From: Dermatemys mawii
Taxonomy: Eukaryota; Chordata; Testudines; Dermatemydidae
Direction: 5' to 3'
DNA: 64,000 nucleotides
Assembly (NCBI GenBank): GCA_007922305.1
Contig: ML677330.1
Coordinates: 1,639,109-1,703,108 of the forward strand
Below are positions 46,425 through 59,869 of the stretch, piece by piece. Position numbers and translations under genes: made by a program. A model generated the notes under the pieces. That model saw only the letters and a list, made by a program, of their open reading frames with translations. It was not told the origin of the DNA and made no database searches. Each line of letters starts with the position of its first letter. Positions within the stretch are counted from its first letter, which is position 1.

Positions 46425-48275
46425 TAAGGAGCCAAGTTAACTAACACAGTGCAAACTATAACTGTGCAATCAATGAAGACATGAATAAACCAAGTTTTAA
46501 TCATGACTAGCTGATGCAATACTGAACAGTTTTGCCCTTGTCTACTCTATGTTCATCATCTTAGCTAACTGAACTTTTCACAGTTGTGTCCTAATGCCAC
46601 AAAGTTTTGTAATGAAGACAAGGCCTAATTAACTGTTGGCAATAAAGTAATTATTGTGAGTACTATGCCTTTTTTGGAAGCCTGTAATAGACTGGTAAAT
46701 AGATCTTCACACTTGAAGTCACTTATTTTATATTCTAACTTAGAACAAAATCATCCCTGTGGGGTTACATCCTCAACAAATCTATACATTAAAACTATAT
46801 ATATTTATATTCTAAAGCTGAACAGGGAGGAACAAAAGAAAGTATTAGTCTGAAAAAGCTAATGTCAATTTCCCTGTATTTGTGACCATTGTAACTATTC
46901 AAACCATCAAGCTCTGTTACTGTGAAGATTTGTGAAAACTGAATCTCAGATTGTATATTCAGTTGGTGAAATCTGCAAGTCAAGAGTTTTGTAGAGCAAT
47001 CCAATCAACCAAGAGAAAAACAAACATGTGACTTATCTAACTAAGCAACACAGCAAAAGTCACAAGTATTCTTAATAAATTGTTAGCATGTTGTCTGAAA
47101 ACAATATACACTGAAGAGATTTGCAAATAAGTTTGAATGATGAACAAATTAACAATTTCATGATCTATTTTCAAACTGAAGAGAAAAAAATTGTCAAATA
47201 TTTGTCATTTATTATGAATTATTTGTTCAGCTCTATTCTACAGTATAAATTAAAGATCAGGAGAACTCATCATGTGAAATAGTCCTTAAATTTGTAAGGC
47301 ATGCATATATTCTCAAAGTAACTGTTGTTTAAGGTCTTATATCAGCAAGGAACTTCTGTATTTCTAACTTTAAGCATGTGAATAGCCTCATTGATTTCAA
47401 TAGGACTATTCACATGTTTAAGTACCTGATTTAATTGAAGCCTAATTTTCCCAAATAAAATCCTGGACAGATTAAAAATAATAAAGTAATATTAGAAGCA
47501 GAATTTAGACAGTGAAGCTTTTTGTACACCTTTGGGGAGTGGGGATAGGGAAGTGCTGTGGCAAATGACAAGAAAGAGATGCAACAAAAGGAAAAAGGAG
47601 CTGCTGAGACACCGGAAAAAAATGGGATTTAAGAAGAATGACTTTGTAACCCCTGAATTTGACATTCCTGTGTGCACCCCAGAACTTGATAGTACTTCAG
47701 TTAGCCATTTGTGTGTTTAGCCACTGCCAGGCTCAGAGAGGCAAGGCCTTATAGCTACATGCTTGCAGTTTTGCTAATTAGAATGGAAGGCTGGGATAGG
47801 GTGTTAAATAGAAGGACTTTTTGGACAGCTGACCATGGTTTTAGGTGCCTTTGACACATAGATTTTATTGCTGCTATGATTAGAAATGCTTTATTAATAA
47901 GGAGAATAATTAATTGTTATTGGTTGTTGCTGAGAAAATTGTTTGCCTATTAGGGGCTCTTATAGATTGTTTTTTTTGTTCAGAGAGAATTTATAAAAAG
48001 TTTAGTTAGGAAGTGTTTTTGGAGCAGTCCAAGGAAGTTTTTCTTTGGGCAAGGATCCAGCACCTAAGTTCTCCAGAAGCTGGATGGAGGAGGACCCCAG
48101 AAGCCTGATTGTTGATTCCTTGAAATTATTTCAAACTTTTTGAGTATCTATAAATATTTAAAATGCTCTAAACTTACTGCTATAGCAAATACATATATGT
48201 AGATATAGATATATAAAACATAAAATAGTTTTAAATAAAATACCTCTTATTTATAGCAATCATTTATCAAACATA
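46425..48275. other. Intronic sequence, no feature recognised
   Basis: Strongly AT-rich. A small sequence at 47372-47412 (gtgaatagcctcattgattt then caataggactattcacatg) is an inverted repeat with arms of about 12-15 bp. Confidence 0.45.
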
Positions 48276-48277
48276 TT

Positions 48278-48442
48278 TTGGTCCAATTCTGCTCTCACCA
48301 AAGCTAGTGAAGCATTGCTATTGATTTCAAGGGGTAACACTCTTGGAGTCATACCTTACTTGTCTAATACCCCTATTGAAGTCTATGGGAGTACCTGCAA
48401 GGCACTACTCAACAAGAGCAAGGCTATCAGAATATGGTCCAA
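48278..48442. repeat. Palindromic repeat, about 165 bp
   Basis: The left end ttggtccaattctgctct and the right end, inverted, ttggaccatattctgata mirror each other; the centre holds ttgatttcaaggggtaaca and ccctattgaagtctatgg. Same general type as 29345 and 36835. Confidence 0.6.
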
Positions 48443-48444
48443 TG

Positions 48445-48862
48445 GCAGGGGCAGGTCCTTTCTCTAGTTTTTTAGTGGATAAAATATTTTAATTGTTTGA
48501 GAAATTAAAAATACCCTGGCTGATGAATCAGGAAGAGAACTGCACTTGTGTGAATGGGACTTATTTATAGGAAATCTGTCACCCAAATTGTATGTGTCTG
48601 TGGGATGCACCTTGACATCTTGGTCAACCTGGATATGTAGCCCATGTTATTCTGGAAAATAAACCTTTGACGGGTGCAGATGGAAAAGAAGGGACCTGTG
48701 AAAGAGAAGTTTCCGGGCACTTTGTGCTGAACAGACCTCAAAAGATTATCCTTGTGGCATTTCACTGGAACAAATGCTGATAACTCTTTAAACTGTTATG
48801 CCTCAGCAAATCCAACAGTTGGTTTATGAATGAGCATGTTCATTTAGTAATTTCAGACAGTG
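48445..48862. other. Intronic sequence, no feature recognised
   Basis: Unassigned DNA between a palindromic repeat and a hAT element. Confidence 0.4.
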
Positions 48863-48863
48863 A

Positions 48864-49052
48864 GTTCTAGTCCAGGATGACTTAAGGCGTACTGCGGATT
48901 TGGTGGCGTTACTGCGGTAGGTCCATGGATCCCGCAGCCTCGTCATCCATGCCGTCGCGGCACCTGCAGACCTCCCGCAGGCATGCTGCCGAAGACAGCC
49001 TGACTGCCACCTTGACGGAGCAGTACTGCGTGGAGCCAGCCCTGGTTCTAGT
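48864..49052 (+). mobile_element. hAT-type MITE, 173 bp, perfect 8-bp TSD
   Basis: The element spans 48872-49044. Flanks are gttctagt on both sides (48864-48871 and 49045-49052). The right end, inverted, is cagggctggctccac, shared with the element at 61473. The interior is CpG-rich (gtccatggatcccgcagcc, cctcccgcaggcatgctgcc). Confidence 0.88.
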
Positions 49053-49054
49053 GA

Positions 49055-52000
49055 AATGAAGAGGAGACAGCAGGATGTGGAGCCTAGAAATTTGTGTTTT
49101 TATCTGTAACTACAAGTTTGTTTAGAAGAGCAGTTCAACTTCCTTTATCTGCAACGTTCCATTCAGGGTCTTCTCTGACTTGCTGTTAGATTGCAAATGT
49201 ATATATTGTTTACTAATTGCAGACCAAATCCTGAGAGTTGTACTTCTACTTAAATCAATAGGAGTTCTGCCAAAGTAAAGACTGAAAATTAAGTAAGAAT
49301 CTGTGGCTCTGGCCCTGTAATTGCCATTCATTTTATGGATCTGAGCAGTTCATTATACACATATTATAACTTTTAGCTTCTTTAATCCTCCTTTAGTCTG
49401 TCAAATACTAATCTTTCCTTGTAATTTAGATTTTGCTACATTTGTTTGCTGACTATTTTACAGTTTTAGTGAACACTAGTCCTCTTGGGTTGATGTAATT
49501 CACTGGTAAGTCTTTTACTTTATTACTTTTCTTGCATTATTTGGCTAGGGTAATTTTAAACTGCTGAATACCTACATTTCAATACTAAGTATTCCAGTTG
49601 CTATAACAACTTGATACATTTGATCCTGTAAGAATCTTAAAATTATCCTGCAGAAATAGGTATACCCCTTTTTTGGATTACTGTTCAAATCTCCAGACTA
49701 TTACAGTTATTCTGAAATTTTCTTGAGATAATGTTGGGAGCCTAGAATAGTTTCAGTAATAATTCAGGGAATGAGCAAAAATGCCCCTGAAGCATTCATT
49801 AAGGATTACTTAAGAGTTACGTTATGCTTATGAATTCCTTTAGGGCTACTTTAGAAATCCTTAAGTGGATTCCTTAATTCTTATAAGATTTCTTGCCAAA
49901 CACTAGGTTTAAGATGAAAATTAAATATTTTTTTTAGTAATTTAGCCATAGTCCAAACTTGTTAACATGAATATTGTGGAACTTAGAAATGTTTCTTGAT
50001 AAGGTTGTTCACTTGACAAGAAATTATTTTAAGAATGCTGGGGAATCAGTGGGGCATACACAAGTTCGGTTATTTTCATAGATGGATTAGTGAGGTTTTA
50101 TTTGTAAAATGATGGATTCACTAAATAAATGTTGCTTCATCAAAATACCTATCACCCATATCAGAAATCCAGTAAACAGTTTCAATTGACAGCATACATG
50201 CAAGAAAACATTATTCCCTTGCTTATACAGAAAGAATCAATGGTATAAAATTGTTGATTAGTTTCTGTGGGACTATTTGGAAGTTTTGTGGGGACTATCA
50301 GATGGAAAGTTACCAGTGGAAAAGGTTAATAAACGTTTCTTCCATCCTGAAGAACAATGAAACAGTTAGTTATTCTTCATCAGAATAGGGTTAAGCTGAT
50401 GTCCCAAAAGGCAAATGATGTTGTCTTTTGTGTCTCAAGAGAGATGATTGACCAAAGGTAGTCTCCAGCATGATGGCTGCTGCTATTTCATCTCCTAACC
50501 AGAAGCTGCCAGGCCTTCAATAACCAGTGAATGGTCTCTTTGGTGGACTCTTATTTTCTCTCTGGAGTGGGACTCTCATTCTGTTTCCACCAATTTCCAC
50601 ATCTAGAGAAAAGAATATAAGCAAGGATTTAATCATGTCACTTATTTCTTTGGTGGTTGCTTTTTAAATTGGTGAAATTCTCTTCAGCAATTCAGAGAGC
50701 TTCAATTTATTGATTGTTGATGTGCTGTGCTCCATGAGATTGTCTGTCTGAATATTGGAATAAAGTAGCTATTCCTCGTCATAACAAGGGTAGATTTAGT
50801 GCATCAAATTGCATTCCCTGGAAAGGGAACTAAGGTTCTGTGAGAACAAACTGGAAGATAAAGTAGCTGTGATGGAAGTCCTACTTACGTGTAAAAAATC
50901 AATCCAAGTGGTAGCCGCAGCAACTGGCAGAGATGTTGGGTTGTATTACTTTAGTGATGAGCAGTGGATGGATTTTATTCTACTGCAGCATGAATGTGAC
51001 TTTAAAGTCTCCAGCGGACAGCGTTCATTGATTCTCAACAGTTAGGGCCAATGGGAGATGCTATTGTTTGGGTGTGCTTAATGAGATCTCGTGGCACTTG
51101 AAATAATAGGTAGGCATGATGTTTTCAGATTCTGTTAATGCAAGGGACAGAGAGACAGGTTCTGGGGATGTGCTGGGTTGTAACTGAAAATTCCATTGAC
51201 TGAAGTTGGGCATGTAAGTGATGTAGCAAGAGGCTCTTTGTTAGAATCATGTGAGACCCTGTGAGCTGTCAGATAAATAGTACTGATAAAAGTAATTGGG
51301 GTGGCATTTAGTTAAGACAGAGGACTGGTAGTTGAGACATCTGGGTTCTGGACTTGCTCTGCCACAGACTTCTGATGTCATGTAAAGCAAGCTAGAGAGA
51401 TCTCGCTGGACCAGATTTACCTGTGCTGTTAGTGGCTGAAACTTCAGTGAGGTTGCAGTTGTATCAGCATACATCAGCAGTAAACTTGGCTCCCAGTGCA
51501 TCTGTTTAGTTTCCCACTTTGTAACTTTCCTTTCCCTGCCATCCCAGGGTAGACTGAGGATTAAATCGTTCATATCTGTGAAGTTCTTTGAGACCTTGCG
51601 ACACGAGGCTGCTACAAGAGTGAAATTTATGGTGTTTCTTTCTCTCCCACCTGCACTCTGTCATCCCATCTCCCCGAGCATTCACCCTCCACTGAACAGC
51701 ACTTCTTCCTTCTCATTTTTCCTCTTTGTCCTTCCAGCTGTCTCTTCCTCCCTTTCTTCTAGTCTCTTATCCTTTCCCCTTGTCCTTTCTTCACTTTGTC
51801 CCAGTTTGCCTTTGTATTATTATTACTCCTGCCCCACGCCACCTTAATACTAAATTTGTATTTCTTGCCTAGGGTTAAGCCAGACCACAGCATTTTTTTC
51901 AGGAAGATTTTGTTAAATAAATGTGTACACCTGGGACTAGACTATGCCCAGGTCTGTACAGATTCTCAAAGGAATTGTGGAGAGAAGAGGAGCCCTCCAA

Positions 52001-52465
52001 CCTCTCCTGTCAATCCAGATCTTTATATTGTGGAATTTTTCCAAAGCACCTTTGGTGCCTATTGATTTAAATGGGAGGTAGGCAGCAAGGTGCTTTTGAA
52101 AATACCAGTAGCCCCGTATCTGCACCCCTGTGTGTCTAAATAGCTTTAAAAATCTGACCCTAAGTCCTCTCTACAGCACGCAGCAGAGCTGTTCTCATAC
52201 TGCACCTTTTGGAAAAGCATAACAGGGACTACTCCAGCTTGCATTCCACTAGAGCCCTCGGAGCTACTATACCTGCTTCAGGCACATTGCCCACATGGGA
52301 AAGACCATGCCTATGGGCTTTACAGCCCCAATCCAGGCCTGTGTCTCCATGTATTGACATCTGTTCTCATCACTAAAAAGATTTTTCTTAAACTTTCCTG
52401 GCAGTTCCCTTCTTATTAATGTTTTACATTTACAGTATAAAATTTAGATCCGTGATCATTACTTT
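49055..52465. other. Intronic sequence, no gene recognised
   Basis: Mostly unique-looking, AT-rich. A weak palindromic remnant lies at 49215-49320. A pyrimidine-rich patch lies at 51630-51840; its + strand frame of 89 codons is low-complexity Ser/Leu/Pro and is not called. Confidence 0.4.
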
Positions 52466-52469
52466 TTAT

Positions 52470-52650
52470 TTGTATTATTCTAGGACCTAGAGGCTCCAAC
52501 TGGGAGACCAGACTCAGTTGTGCTAGGCACTGTACATTCACACACACAGTAAGAGACAGTCCCGGCCTCAAAGATCCTACCATTTAAACAGGCAAGACAG
52601 ACAAAAAAGAAAAGAAAGGAAGCATTATTATCCCCATTTTACTGCTGGTT
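52470..52650 (-). mobile_element. SINE-like interspersed repeat, antisense
   Basis: It has gacctagaggctccaactgg, tgtgctaggcactgtacatt, agacagtcccggcctcaaag and attattatccccattttact, the same order as 16985-17155. Confidence 0.6.
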
Positions 52651-52654
52651 ATCC

Positions 52655-53928
52655 AGGCCAGTGAATTAATGTATGCATATTCAACATGTACATATAACTA
52701 CATGTTTTAGGGAAGGTCAACGTAAGCTCTGATATCGCGTACTTGATAGATTTGTTTGTAGGGTGTACATGTGGTTCTGTTCTATACGTAGAAGCATGGA
52801 AAAGAGTGGGACTGAAAACTTCTGAGATTAAAGCGCTCTGTATGCAGGCAGAGATAGGGGATTTGGAGTCCAGTCCTGCAAAGGGATGAATATACTCCAT
52901 TGAGGGCAGTTAGTATGCCACACGAAAAATTTGAATGAATCTATATAGATGTCTCAGTCTGAAAACTTGTCTATAGTAAACAAAAATGAAATATGTTATA
53001 AGCACTAGGCTTTTCGTTGGATTGTTTAGGGTTTTTTAAATACTTATGACCGCTTCTTTATTCCATCCTTACTCTTATGTGGCATGGATTGTATACTAGA
53101 GGTACCAGCTCTCTCATTTAAATTCTGTAAACGTTATATTTCCACTTGGAGGTGGAGGGCGGAGGTGGAGGGAGGTGCCTAGGCCATAAAAGTAGGGAGT
53201 GGAGAACTGGAGAGAGGTGGGAGTGACCCAAATGAATATATTGCATTACTGTTTCTGGAAAACATTAGACAAATCTTTATTCACAGTGCTAATTTCCTCT
53301 ATTCTCACTTTATGTCCAATAACTCAAGAGCAATATCTCACTTTTTATACTCACACACAGCAAACAACCCCTCAGGTGGGAAAGTAACAGCCACCCACAG
53401 ACACATGTACGTCCCTATTTATATATCTGCACTTGCCAATGCATGTTTTGCATAAAATTCTAAATCACTCTGAACTTCCCTGGATTCTTTTTCTGTTCCA
53501 ACTCAAAAGCCAAATCACATTAACTGAAAAACTTACTAAGGAGTCTTTTGAGACCTCATGGGTCAGTTGCTTGTTTTGCTCTCCAGTGCATGATTTCAGT
53601 GGACTTTTTAAAAAAAAAAAAAAAAAGAGGGGGGACAAAGTCATCAGATTCTACTGAATAGAGCTCTGAGATTTTGAGTAGGATCAGACTTAAACCTTAA
53701 AGTGCAAGTGAACTTATCCACAGTGAAAGCAGCAAACAAATAAATTATATGTCAACACTAGTGATGAAAACTATAAGGCTTAGCACAGCTTTTGCATCAT
53801 ATTCTGTGAACTTCCACACTGGCAGGCTGAACAAAAATAAGTTTCTTATTCTTGTTTAAACAGTGTTAGATGATCATAAATGTTCCTAGGCATTAGAGCT
53901 TAACAGTCACATATTTTTAAAATGTTTA
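52655..53928. other. Intronic sequence with a poly(A) run
   Basis: 53610-53626 is a run of 17 A followed by gaggggggac, possibly an old retroposon tail, but no source sequence is recognised before it. The rest is unassigned. Confidence 0.45.
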
Positions 53929-53934
53929 GAAGCA

Positions 53935-54315
53935 CAGTACCTAACCACTAGGCTATGGGATATTCTGATGTGAGGGGGGCTCCTGCCTCCCTCAGTCTCT
54001 CTTGTTGAAGCTGCTCCACTGTGTATAAATCATTAAACAGTCAATGGGCCCGAGAGAGAAAGCAAGCATGGGAATGAGTCTATAGCTTGGTGATTAAAGC
54101 ACTCACCTAGGCTATGGGAAACCCAGTCCCCTGGTACCAATTACTCTAATTATTTATCTAAAGTGGAACAGCTTCAGTGTGGGACTCAATAAACTATCCC
54201 ATAGCCCTGTGGTCAGGGCACTCACCTGAGAGGTTTCAAATCCCTTCTCTCTTTAAGGTGGAGGGAGAATTTGAACTGCAGGACCCCCCATCCCAAGTGA
54301 GTACCCTAACCAGGG
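53935..54315. mobile_element. Composite repeat with inverted tRNA-like pair, copy C
   Basis: It starts accactaggctatgggatat, tctgatgtg (shared with copy B), then a + unit (gtgattaaagcactcacc at about 54088), then a pair: + at about 54209-54250 (gtggtcagggcactcacctg, with tttcaaatccc as a B box) and - at about 54267-54313 (gaatttgaac as an inverted B box, agtgagtaccctaacc as an inverted A-box side). Confidence 0.6.
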
Positions 54316-54360
54316 GGCTCAAAGTTGAGGGAAGTTCTTCTTACCTTTAGCTTGTGTGGA

Positions 54361-54410
54361 GGGCCTGATCTGCTAAGTGGCCTCAGAGCACACTTTCTGG
54401 ATCAGGCCCT
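54361..54410. repeat. Short inverted repeat, 10-bp arms
   Basis: gggcctgatc at 54361-54370 and its exact inverse gatcaggccc at 54400-54409. Confidence 0.75.
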
Positions 54411-54424
54411 GCAGGCAAGTTAAG

Positions 54425-56845
54425 CAAAGGAACTTTGCTTAACTTAATTGCCAAACTCAGGTTATCCGATCATACCTTCTCCTCCATAAATTTATCAAGC
54501 TTAATCTTGAAGCCAGATATGTCTTTTGCCCCTACTGTGCATGTGATATCACAGATTTGTAGTCTCCAGATTCTAAAATCTGCTTCTTCACTTATCTAAA
54601 GTTCAAAGAAGACAACTTCCAATATTAGGATTTGAGACAGGCTCTGTTGATTGTTTCGTGACTTCTGTTTATAGGAATAAATGTCATTTATTACAATGCC
54701 CTTATATAACCTGCTGCTATGCATTTTTCTCTCACTTAGCTAAGCATTGAGATTTTCTGTTAGGTATTTTTACCTCATCTCTCGTGTGTCTCAGCATGTT
54801 TGTACTACAGCATGTCACTCCATCCTGTCAGTGAGGAATGCTGTTGTTTCAAACATGCAGGCAACAGCTCAATTTCCACTTTACTAAAAGGAAATATAAC
54901 CCGTTGCACATTTGTAAAAGGTTGCAGCAGTTACATCAGCATGCAGACATGCTGGCACAACGAAGCACCCCAAACCATTAAGAAACAAACCAGTTCTTTG
55001 GCAGAAGAATGGAAACCTAATACATTCAATAAAATACCTTCTATTGAATTAAACATTACAGCTAATGAACTTTTGTTACGTGTTCAAAAATGTCACATTT
55101 TTAAGACCTGACCTAGAGATATTTCTATCTGACTCAGCATATTTCACCTGTAAATCTTCTCCTTATAAAAAACTGTGGCTTCAATTCTTTTCTTTATTGG
55201 GATACAGCAAAGGAGGCTGAAGGCTGCTGAAGCTTCTAACTTTGCATGCAAGTTGATCTCAGTTAGGAGCCTGTGTTCTCTTAAGTATGAAATTTCTTTG
55301 ATTTGGATTTTAACTCGGTAGAAAATCTGGCTAACTCTCCAGATGTGCACTTCAACAGAAACTCACTGCTGATACGTGGGCAGTTTAAGGAATGCACACT
55401 TTTTTATAAATACATCAAGGCAGAATTAAGGCTAGGTCAGGCAGAATTCTCAGGGCTAGGTCAGCCCCACAATGGTTGCAACTAGACAGCTCTGAATTCT
55501 GTCACTGGATTCTTAATGGCCCTACAAGTCCCCTAAAACTGTTTCCTCACCCCAACATGCTCCCTAAACCTGTTAATAGGTATCCTGACTTCCAGGAGGG
55601 TGGTAAAGCCAGTGGTATGTTATGTCCAGATTTATACTTTATTGTTACATAGTAGTTCTTGTAAAAAGACACTTTATAAAGAAAAAGAGGGAAACTGTGA
55701 GGGTGTATTTGCTGGAGTTTTTTAAACTTGTAGCAGGAAGCCAGGTTGGAGCCATTTCTAAGCAGAAGATCTACAGTGAAACACAGTGAGACTGAGTAGC
55801 TTTAGGGATAATACTGTTATCCTCATTCTAATGAAGCTCCCTCCTGGGTTTTAGAAGACAGTGACTTTCTCTGTATCTTTACCATAGTAACATGACAGCC
55901 CTCTCTTTCCTCCCCCCCTCCCCCTGGTTCTTCCTATGGATGTCTCCAGGGAAGGAAGTGACACCCAAACTGCATGTTCAGAATAGCTTGGCTTTTCCTG
56001 GAATTAGTGGTTCAAAGCTCAGCCTTTTGTTCAAACCCAGACTTAGTGTGGGTTGGTGGATGGGAGAAGATGAATTTGTGAACTTGTACAAGCCAAGCTC
56101 CTCTCTGTTTTGGGTTTAAGTTTCCCATGTGTATAAGCAGAGTTTTGCCTGAAGTCCTTGGGCAGAATTTCCCCACCTTTATCTTTGGGCTGCGTGCTGT
56201 GATGCAACTGGCTGCACTTCATTAGTGCCATATGTACATAGTTAGTAAAGCATGATGGAATCTTTTGGAGTAAGAGACACTGTGTACACGCGAAACACAA
56301 AGCTCTGGACACAGTGTACATGTGTAACAAATAGTAATTCATTTTAAATTTAGCAGAACCATACGCAGAATTCGTACAGATTCCAGTATGGTCCCATCTT
56401 CAACGAGGCCTGCAGACACAAAGCGATGTCTTTGTTTTGTTTCTGTTTCTAAAGAACAGCCATAGTGCTATGGTTGTGCTGCCTGATAGGCAGAACTGTT
56501 TGACTTGTGGGCCAGTGTTTTCTGTTCTGAGATGTGCATGTCATTCAGAGCCAGAAAATGGGTTTTGTCCCTAGGTCTGTGAGCAGAAAATAAAATAGAT
56601 GTCAAATATTCCAGGTGGAACAACACAAAGTATTGATGCTACAGTGAGCTAAACAAGAAAATTGGATATTTTTGGATAGTTCTAAAGAGCTGAAATAAGA
56701 CCACATTCTCGGCTCAGCCCTGCAGTGGCAGTGTTTTAGTATATGTAGTCGTATTTGTCAGATGCTTTCATATTTATGTAGCATGGATGCCAAGAGTTAA
56801 TTCAGCGCCTGCAGAAGCAGGTTCAAATCCCGTTATTACAGCTGT
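54425..56845. other. Intronic sequence, no feature recognised
   Basis: Includes a short direct repeat, aggctaggtcaggcagaatt near 55429 and agggctaggtcagcc near 55452. No gene. Confidence 0.4.
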
Positions 56846-56849
56846 GTGG

Positions 56850-57070
56850 AAAGAATGTTGTCTAGTGGTTAAGTTAGCGACCTAAGAGACAAGGTTCCTA
56901 GAGACCATTCCTAGCTGTAACTTGCTTTTTGACCTTAGTCCCGTGCCCTCTGCCTCAATTTCCCCCATCTCCAAAATGGGGTGATGGTGCTGCCCACTCA
57001 AAAGTCTCATGGTCTTAATCCATGTTTTAAGATGTTTTGAGGGTCTCATGTTAAAAGAAGGAAATAAATG
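56850..57070 (+). mobile_element. MIR-like tRNA SINE
   Basis: The head tgtctagtggttaagttagc, body ctttttgaccttagtcccg, ctgcctcaatttcccccatc and aaaatggggtgatggtgctg, and tail aaaagaaggaaataaatgaa follow the order of the SINE at 16482. The B box (cattcctagctgt) is degraded. Confidence 0.7.
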
Positions 57071-57835
57071 AAGAGTATTTTTATATTACAAGATATTTAC
57101 CTAGGCATATCATGATCAAAACATATCAATTAGACGCTTGTTAATCTACTCGAGCAGGCACAGCCTGAAGGGAAAGAAGTGCAGGCCATTTTTGATTTGA
57201 GCAGATGAGAAAGCAGTATTTACCAATGCAGTATATCTTTGATAAATCTCTTAATTTGGAATGGCTGTAACTGTTCAATAGTTACCTTAATTCTAGAATC
57301 CCAGCTGATTCCCACTTACCTGACTGCTTTGGTAGGCAGTTCATTTTAATGCTTCACAATAGTGACAGTACAGAGCAGAGCATGGGCAAAATGAAGTAGA
57401 AGTGATTTACTGAGCAAGCAGTCCCAACATCCTCTTGCACATCATTTCTGTGAGAGACGTAAATCAGTTGGTGGATCATACCTCACAGGAGGAAAATCCT
57501 GATTCAATGGTGGGGGCACAAAAAAGCAGCTCTGTTTCTCTGAGTTTGACATGCACTTTGGGACATTCACTAAACATTACTCTGTCCGGCAACTTCAGCT
57601 TGTCAACTGGATAGAGTTTAGGCACACAGCACACCCAGTATAACAGATAAGTATGTATTATACTGAAGGTAACTTTGCTCTCATCTGTCTAATATAAAAG
57701 ATCACTATGGTTGAGTAAGGAAAACTCTGGGAAGAATACTAACCACAAGTCACTCCCAGTTAGAAACATGGAGGTTGAAAAAAAGTGTCCTGCCATGAGA
57801 TTGCTATTACCCTTGCCTTCCAGGGTAATTGGGAA

Positions 57836-57880
57836 AACACACACACACACACACTCTCTCCCTCTCTCTCTCTCTCTCAG
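57836..57880. repeat. Microsatellite (AC)n followed by (TC)n
   Basis: Alternating ac units run into ct/tc units with one cc interruption, about 45 bp in all. Confidence 0.95.
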
Positions 57881-57939
57881 AAATATATAAAAATCTATGT
57901 GATCTCATCCATGCCAAATTAAGAATTGATCAGTATGCC

Positions 57940-58050
57940 CCAGGGGCCAGATTTTACTCTGTTGCTTGGATATAAATCTAGAGTTAACTCCTTGGGTTTC
58001 CAGATTTACGCCAGCTTTAGTGCAATCAGAATTTGGTCTGTTATTTTTGA
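57940..58050. repeat. Small palindromic repeat
   Basis: The left end ggggccagattttactctg and the right end, inverted, cagaccaaattctgattgc resemble each other; the centre has ataaatctagagttaactc and atttacgccagcttt. Same type as 29345. Confidence 0.5.
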
Positions 58051-58679
58051 CAGACGCTACTCTGATTTGAGCTTCAATTCATGATTCAGAAACCTCCTTG
58101 ATTTGCAAATGTTATTAAAACATGATTCTTGTTTAAAAGAGCAATGGACAAAATGTTGCTTGCACTTATTTTACTTTATAAGAGAGGATATTTCTCTCAG
58201 ATTTTTTCTTCCCCATTTTATTTTCATGTCAGCAAATGCCTCAGTGTTGACATTAGACTGCTTGGTACTGCACATCCAGGACATATTCCATCTGATCCCA
58301 CTAATCCCTGTTTTCCCACCCAACTCCTAAATGAAACAACAGCAACATGGCTATCCCCAGTCAGCCTTTAGAATTCACTGCTGCGGGAAAACATCAGTTG
58401 GAATAACTGAGTCTGTGCTATCTCCTGAGGACTGAGAAAAGGAAAGCATAACAGGAGTTAGAATATTTTACTTACCAACTGAAAGAAGAGGAGATACAGC
58501 AAGAAGCATCCAGTTCAGTATAGCTGCTTTAAGGTTACAGTTGTCCATCTCTGCCAAAATTAAAGGGCAGCCCCAGAAAGAGATGAGAAAAGTGTGCTGG
58601 GAGAAAGGTTCTACAAGAAAGCAACTCTACACAGAAGAGAGACCATAGGGTCCAGGTAGATGCTAAGGATAAAGATGTT

Positions 58680-58765
58680 TTTGTTTTGTTCTGTGTTGAA
58701 ACAGCGCCTAGCACAATGGGGCCCTGGTCCATGACAGGGGGTCCTAATAGCTATTTCAATACAAA
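58680..58765 (+). mobile_element. SINE-like 3' end fragment
   Basis: The stretch aacagcgcctagcacaatgg, ggccctggtccatgacaggg, gtcctaatagctatttcaat matches a widespread reptile SINE tail (gcacaatggggcc, ctggtccatga, ctaata-c). Class inferred. Confidence 0.55.
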
Positions 58766-58769
58766 TCAT

Positions 58770-59137
58770 GATGTCACCAACGTATCACATAATGAAACTT
58801 GACTTTTAGAAAAACAGGATAACTTGTACGTTAATAACACTTGTAGTTATAGATACTAATAGAATACCCAGACCTCATGCTTCAGGATAGAAGGTGATCA
58901 GTGCAGGAGTCAGGAAGCAACATTTCCCTCCATGTGCAGCACAGGTGAAGAGCCCAATATTTGATGCTCCACAGGAAGTTAAAAACCACTGTAATATCGG
59001 GTACAATGTTCTTGTGCAGTGCTGTATAAGGTGGTGAGGATGGGGATGGTGTTTTGCTGGCCTGCAACGATCCGTTTACACATACCAGTTAATGCTCTGG
59101 ATCTAGAGGTTAAGAGACTTTATACAAATGATATAAC
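58770..59137. other. Intronic sequence, no feature recognised
   Basis: Unassigned. Confidence 0.4.
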
Positions 59138-59138
59138 A

Positions 59139-59511
59139 ACATAGATCAGGGGTTTCCAAACTGCAGCCCGGGGGCCAGAGCTGGCCCGTGGCTTCGATTT
59201 GTCTGGCCCTCCAGCTGAGCAGGCCCGTGGAGAAGCTGCTTCTGCCCTCCCCCTCCTACCCTGCGAGCTGCTGCTGGTGGCCCCATGTGTGGAAGGGTGA
59301 GTGTCCCCACAGCAGCAGCTAGAGGAGTAAAGGCGGGGGCGCAGCAGCGGCCAGAGGAGCAAAGGAGAGGGGAGGGTGCAGCAGCGGCCAGAGGAGCAAG
59401 GGGGGATTTTGCATATATTGAATTTTTTCACAGTCACTTTGGCCCGCAAAGCCCCTTCAAAAATCTAATATGGCCCTCGTCTCATAAAGTTTGGAGACCC
59501 CTGACCTAGAT
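59139..59511 (+). mobile_element. hAT-type element, 357 bp, GC-rich, 8-bp TSD (7 of 8)
   Basis: The element spans 59147-59503. The left end is caggggtttccaaactgc and the right end, inverted, caggggtctccaaacttt. Flanks acatagat and acctagat. Subterminal cccgggggccagagctggcc and tatggccctcg. The core has repeated cagcggccagaggagcaa units. No transposase. Confidence 0.92.
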
Positions 59512-59514
59512 TAA

Positions 59515-59760
59515 TAGATTCACAGATTTTAAGGCTAGAAGGGACAATTATAATCATGTAGCCTGACCTTCTGTATAACACAAGGTCATAGAAAGTCAAC
59601 TAGTAATTTCTGCCTCAAGCCCATAACTTCTGCTTGAGCTCAAGCGTATCTCCGACAAGCTCCAGTCTTGATTTAAAGCCTGCAGGTGATGGAGAATCCA
59701 CCACAACTCTGGGTGAGCTGGTTGGTCACAGTGTTAAAAATGTGCCCCTTATTTCCTCTT
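59515..59760 (-). mobile_element. CR1 LINE 3' end, antisense
   Basis: It reads attcacagattttaaggcta, gaagggacaattataatcat, gtagcctgacc on the plus strand, the inverse of the CR1 tail, then ctgacc...tataacac and gatggagaatccaccacaac. It directly abuts the right TSD of the hAT element. Confidence 0.8.
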
Positions 59761-59869
59761 TTTTTGTATGTGTGATTAATATGTACTGACTACATGCATA
59801 CATTTCCACAGTCAAGTCCATCACATCACCCCCCACCCCACCCCTGTTACTGTAATATCTCCATGAGAG

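Noticed and set aside
53610..53626. Poly(A) tail of a processed pseudogene
   Set aside because: The sequence before the A run has no recognisable coding or RNA source and no flanking duplication was found.
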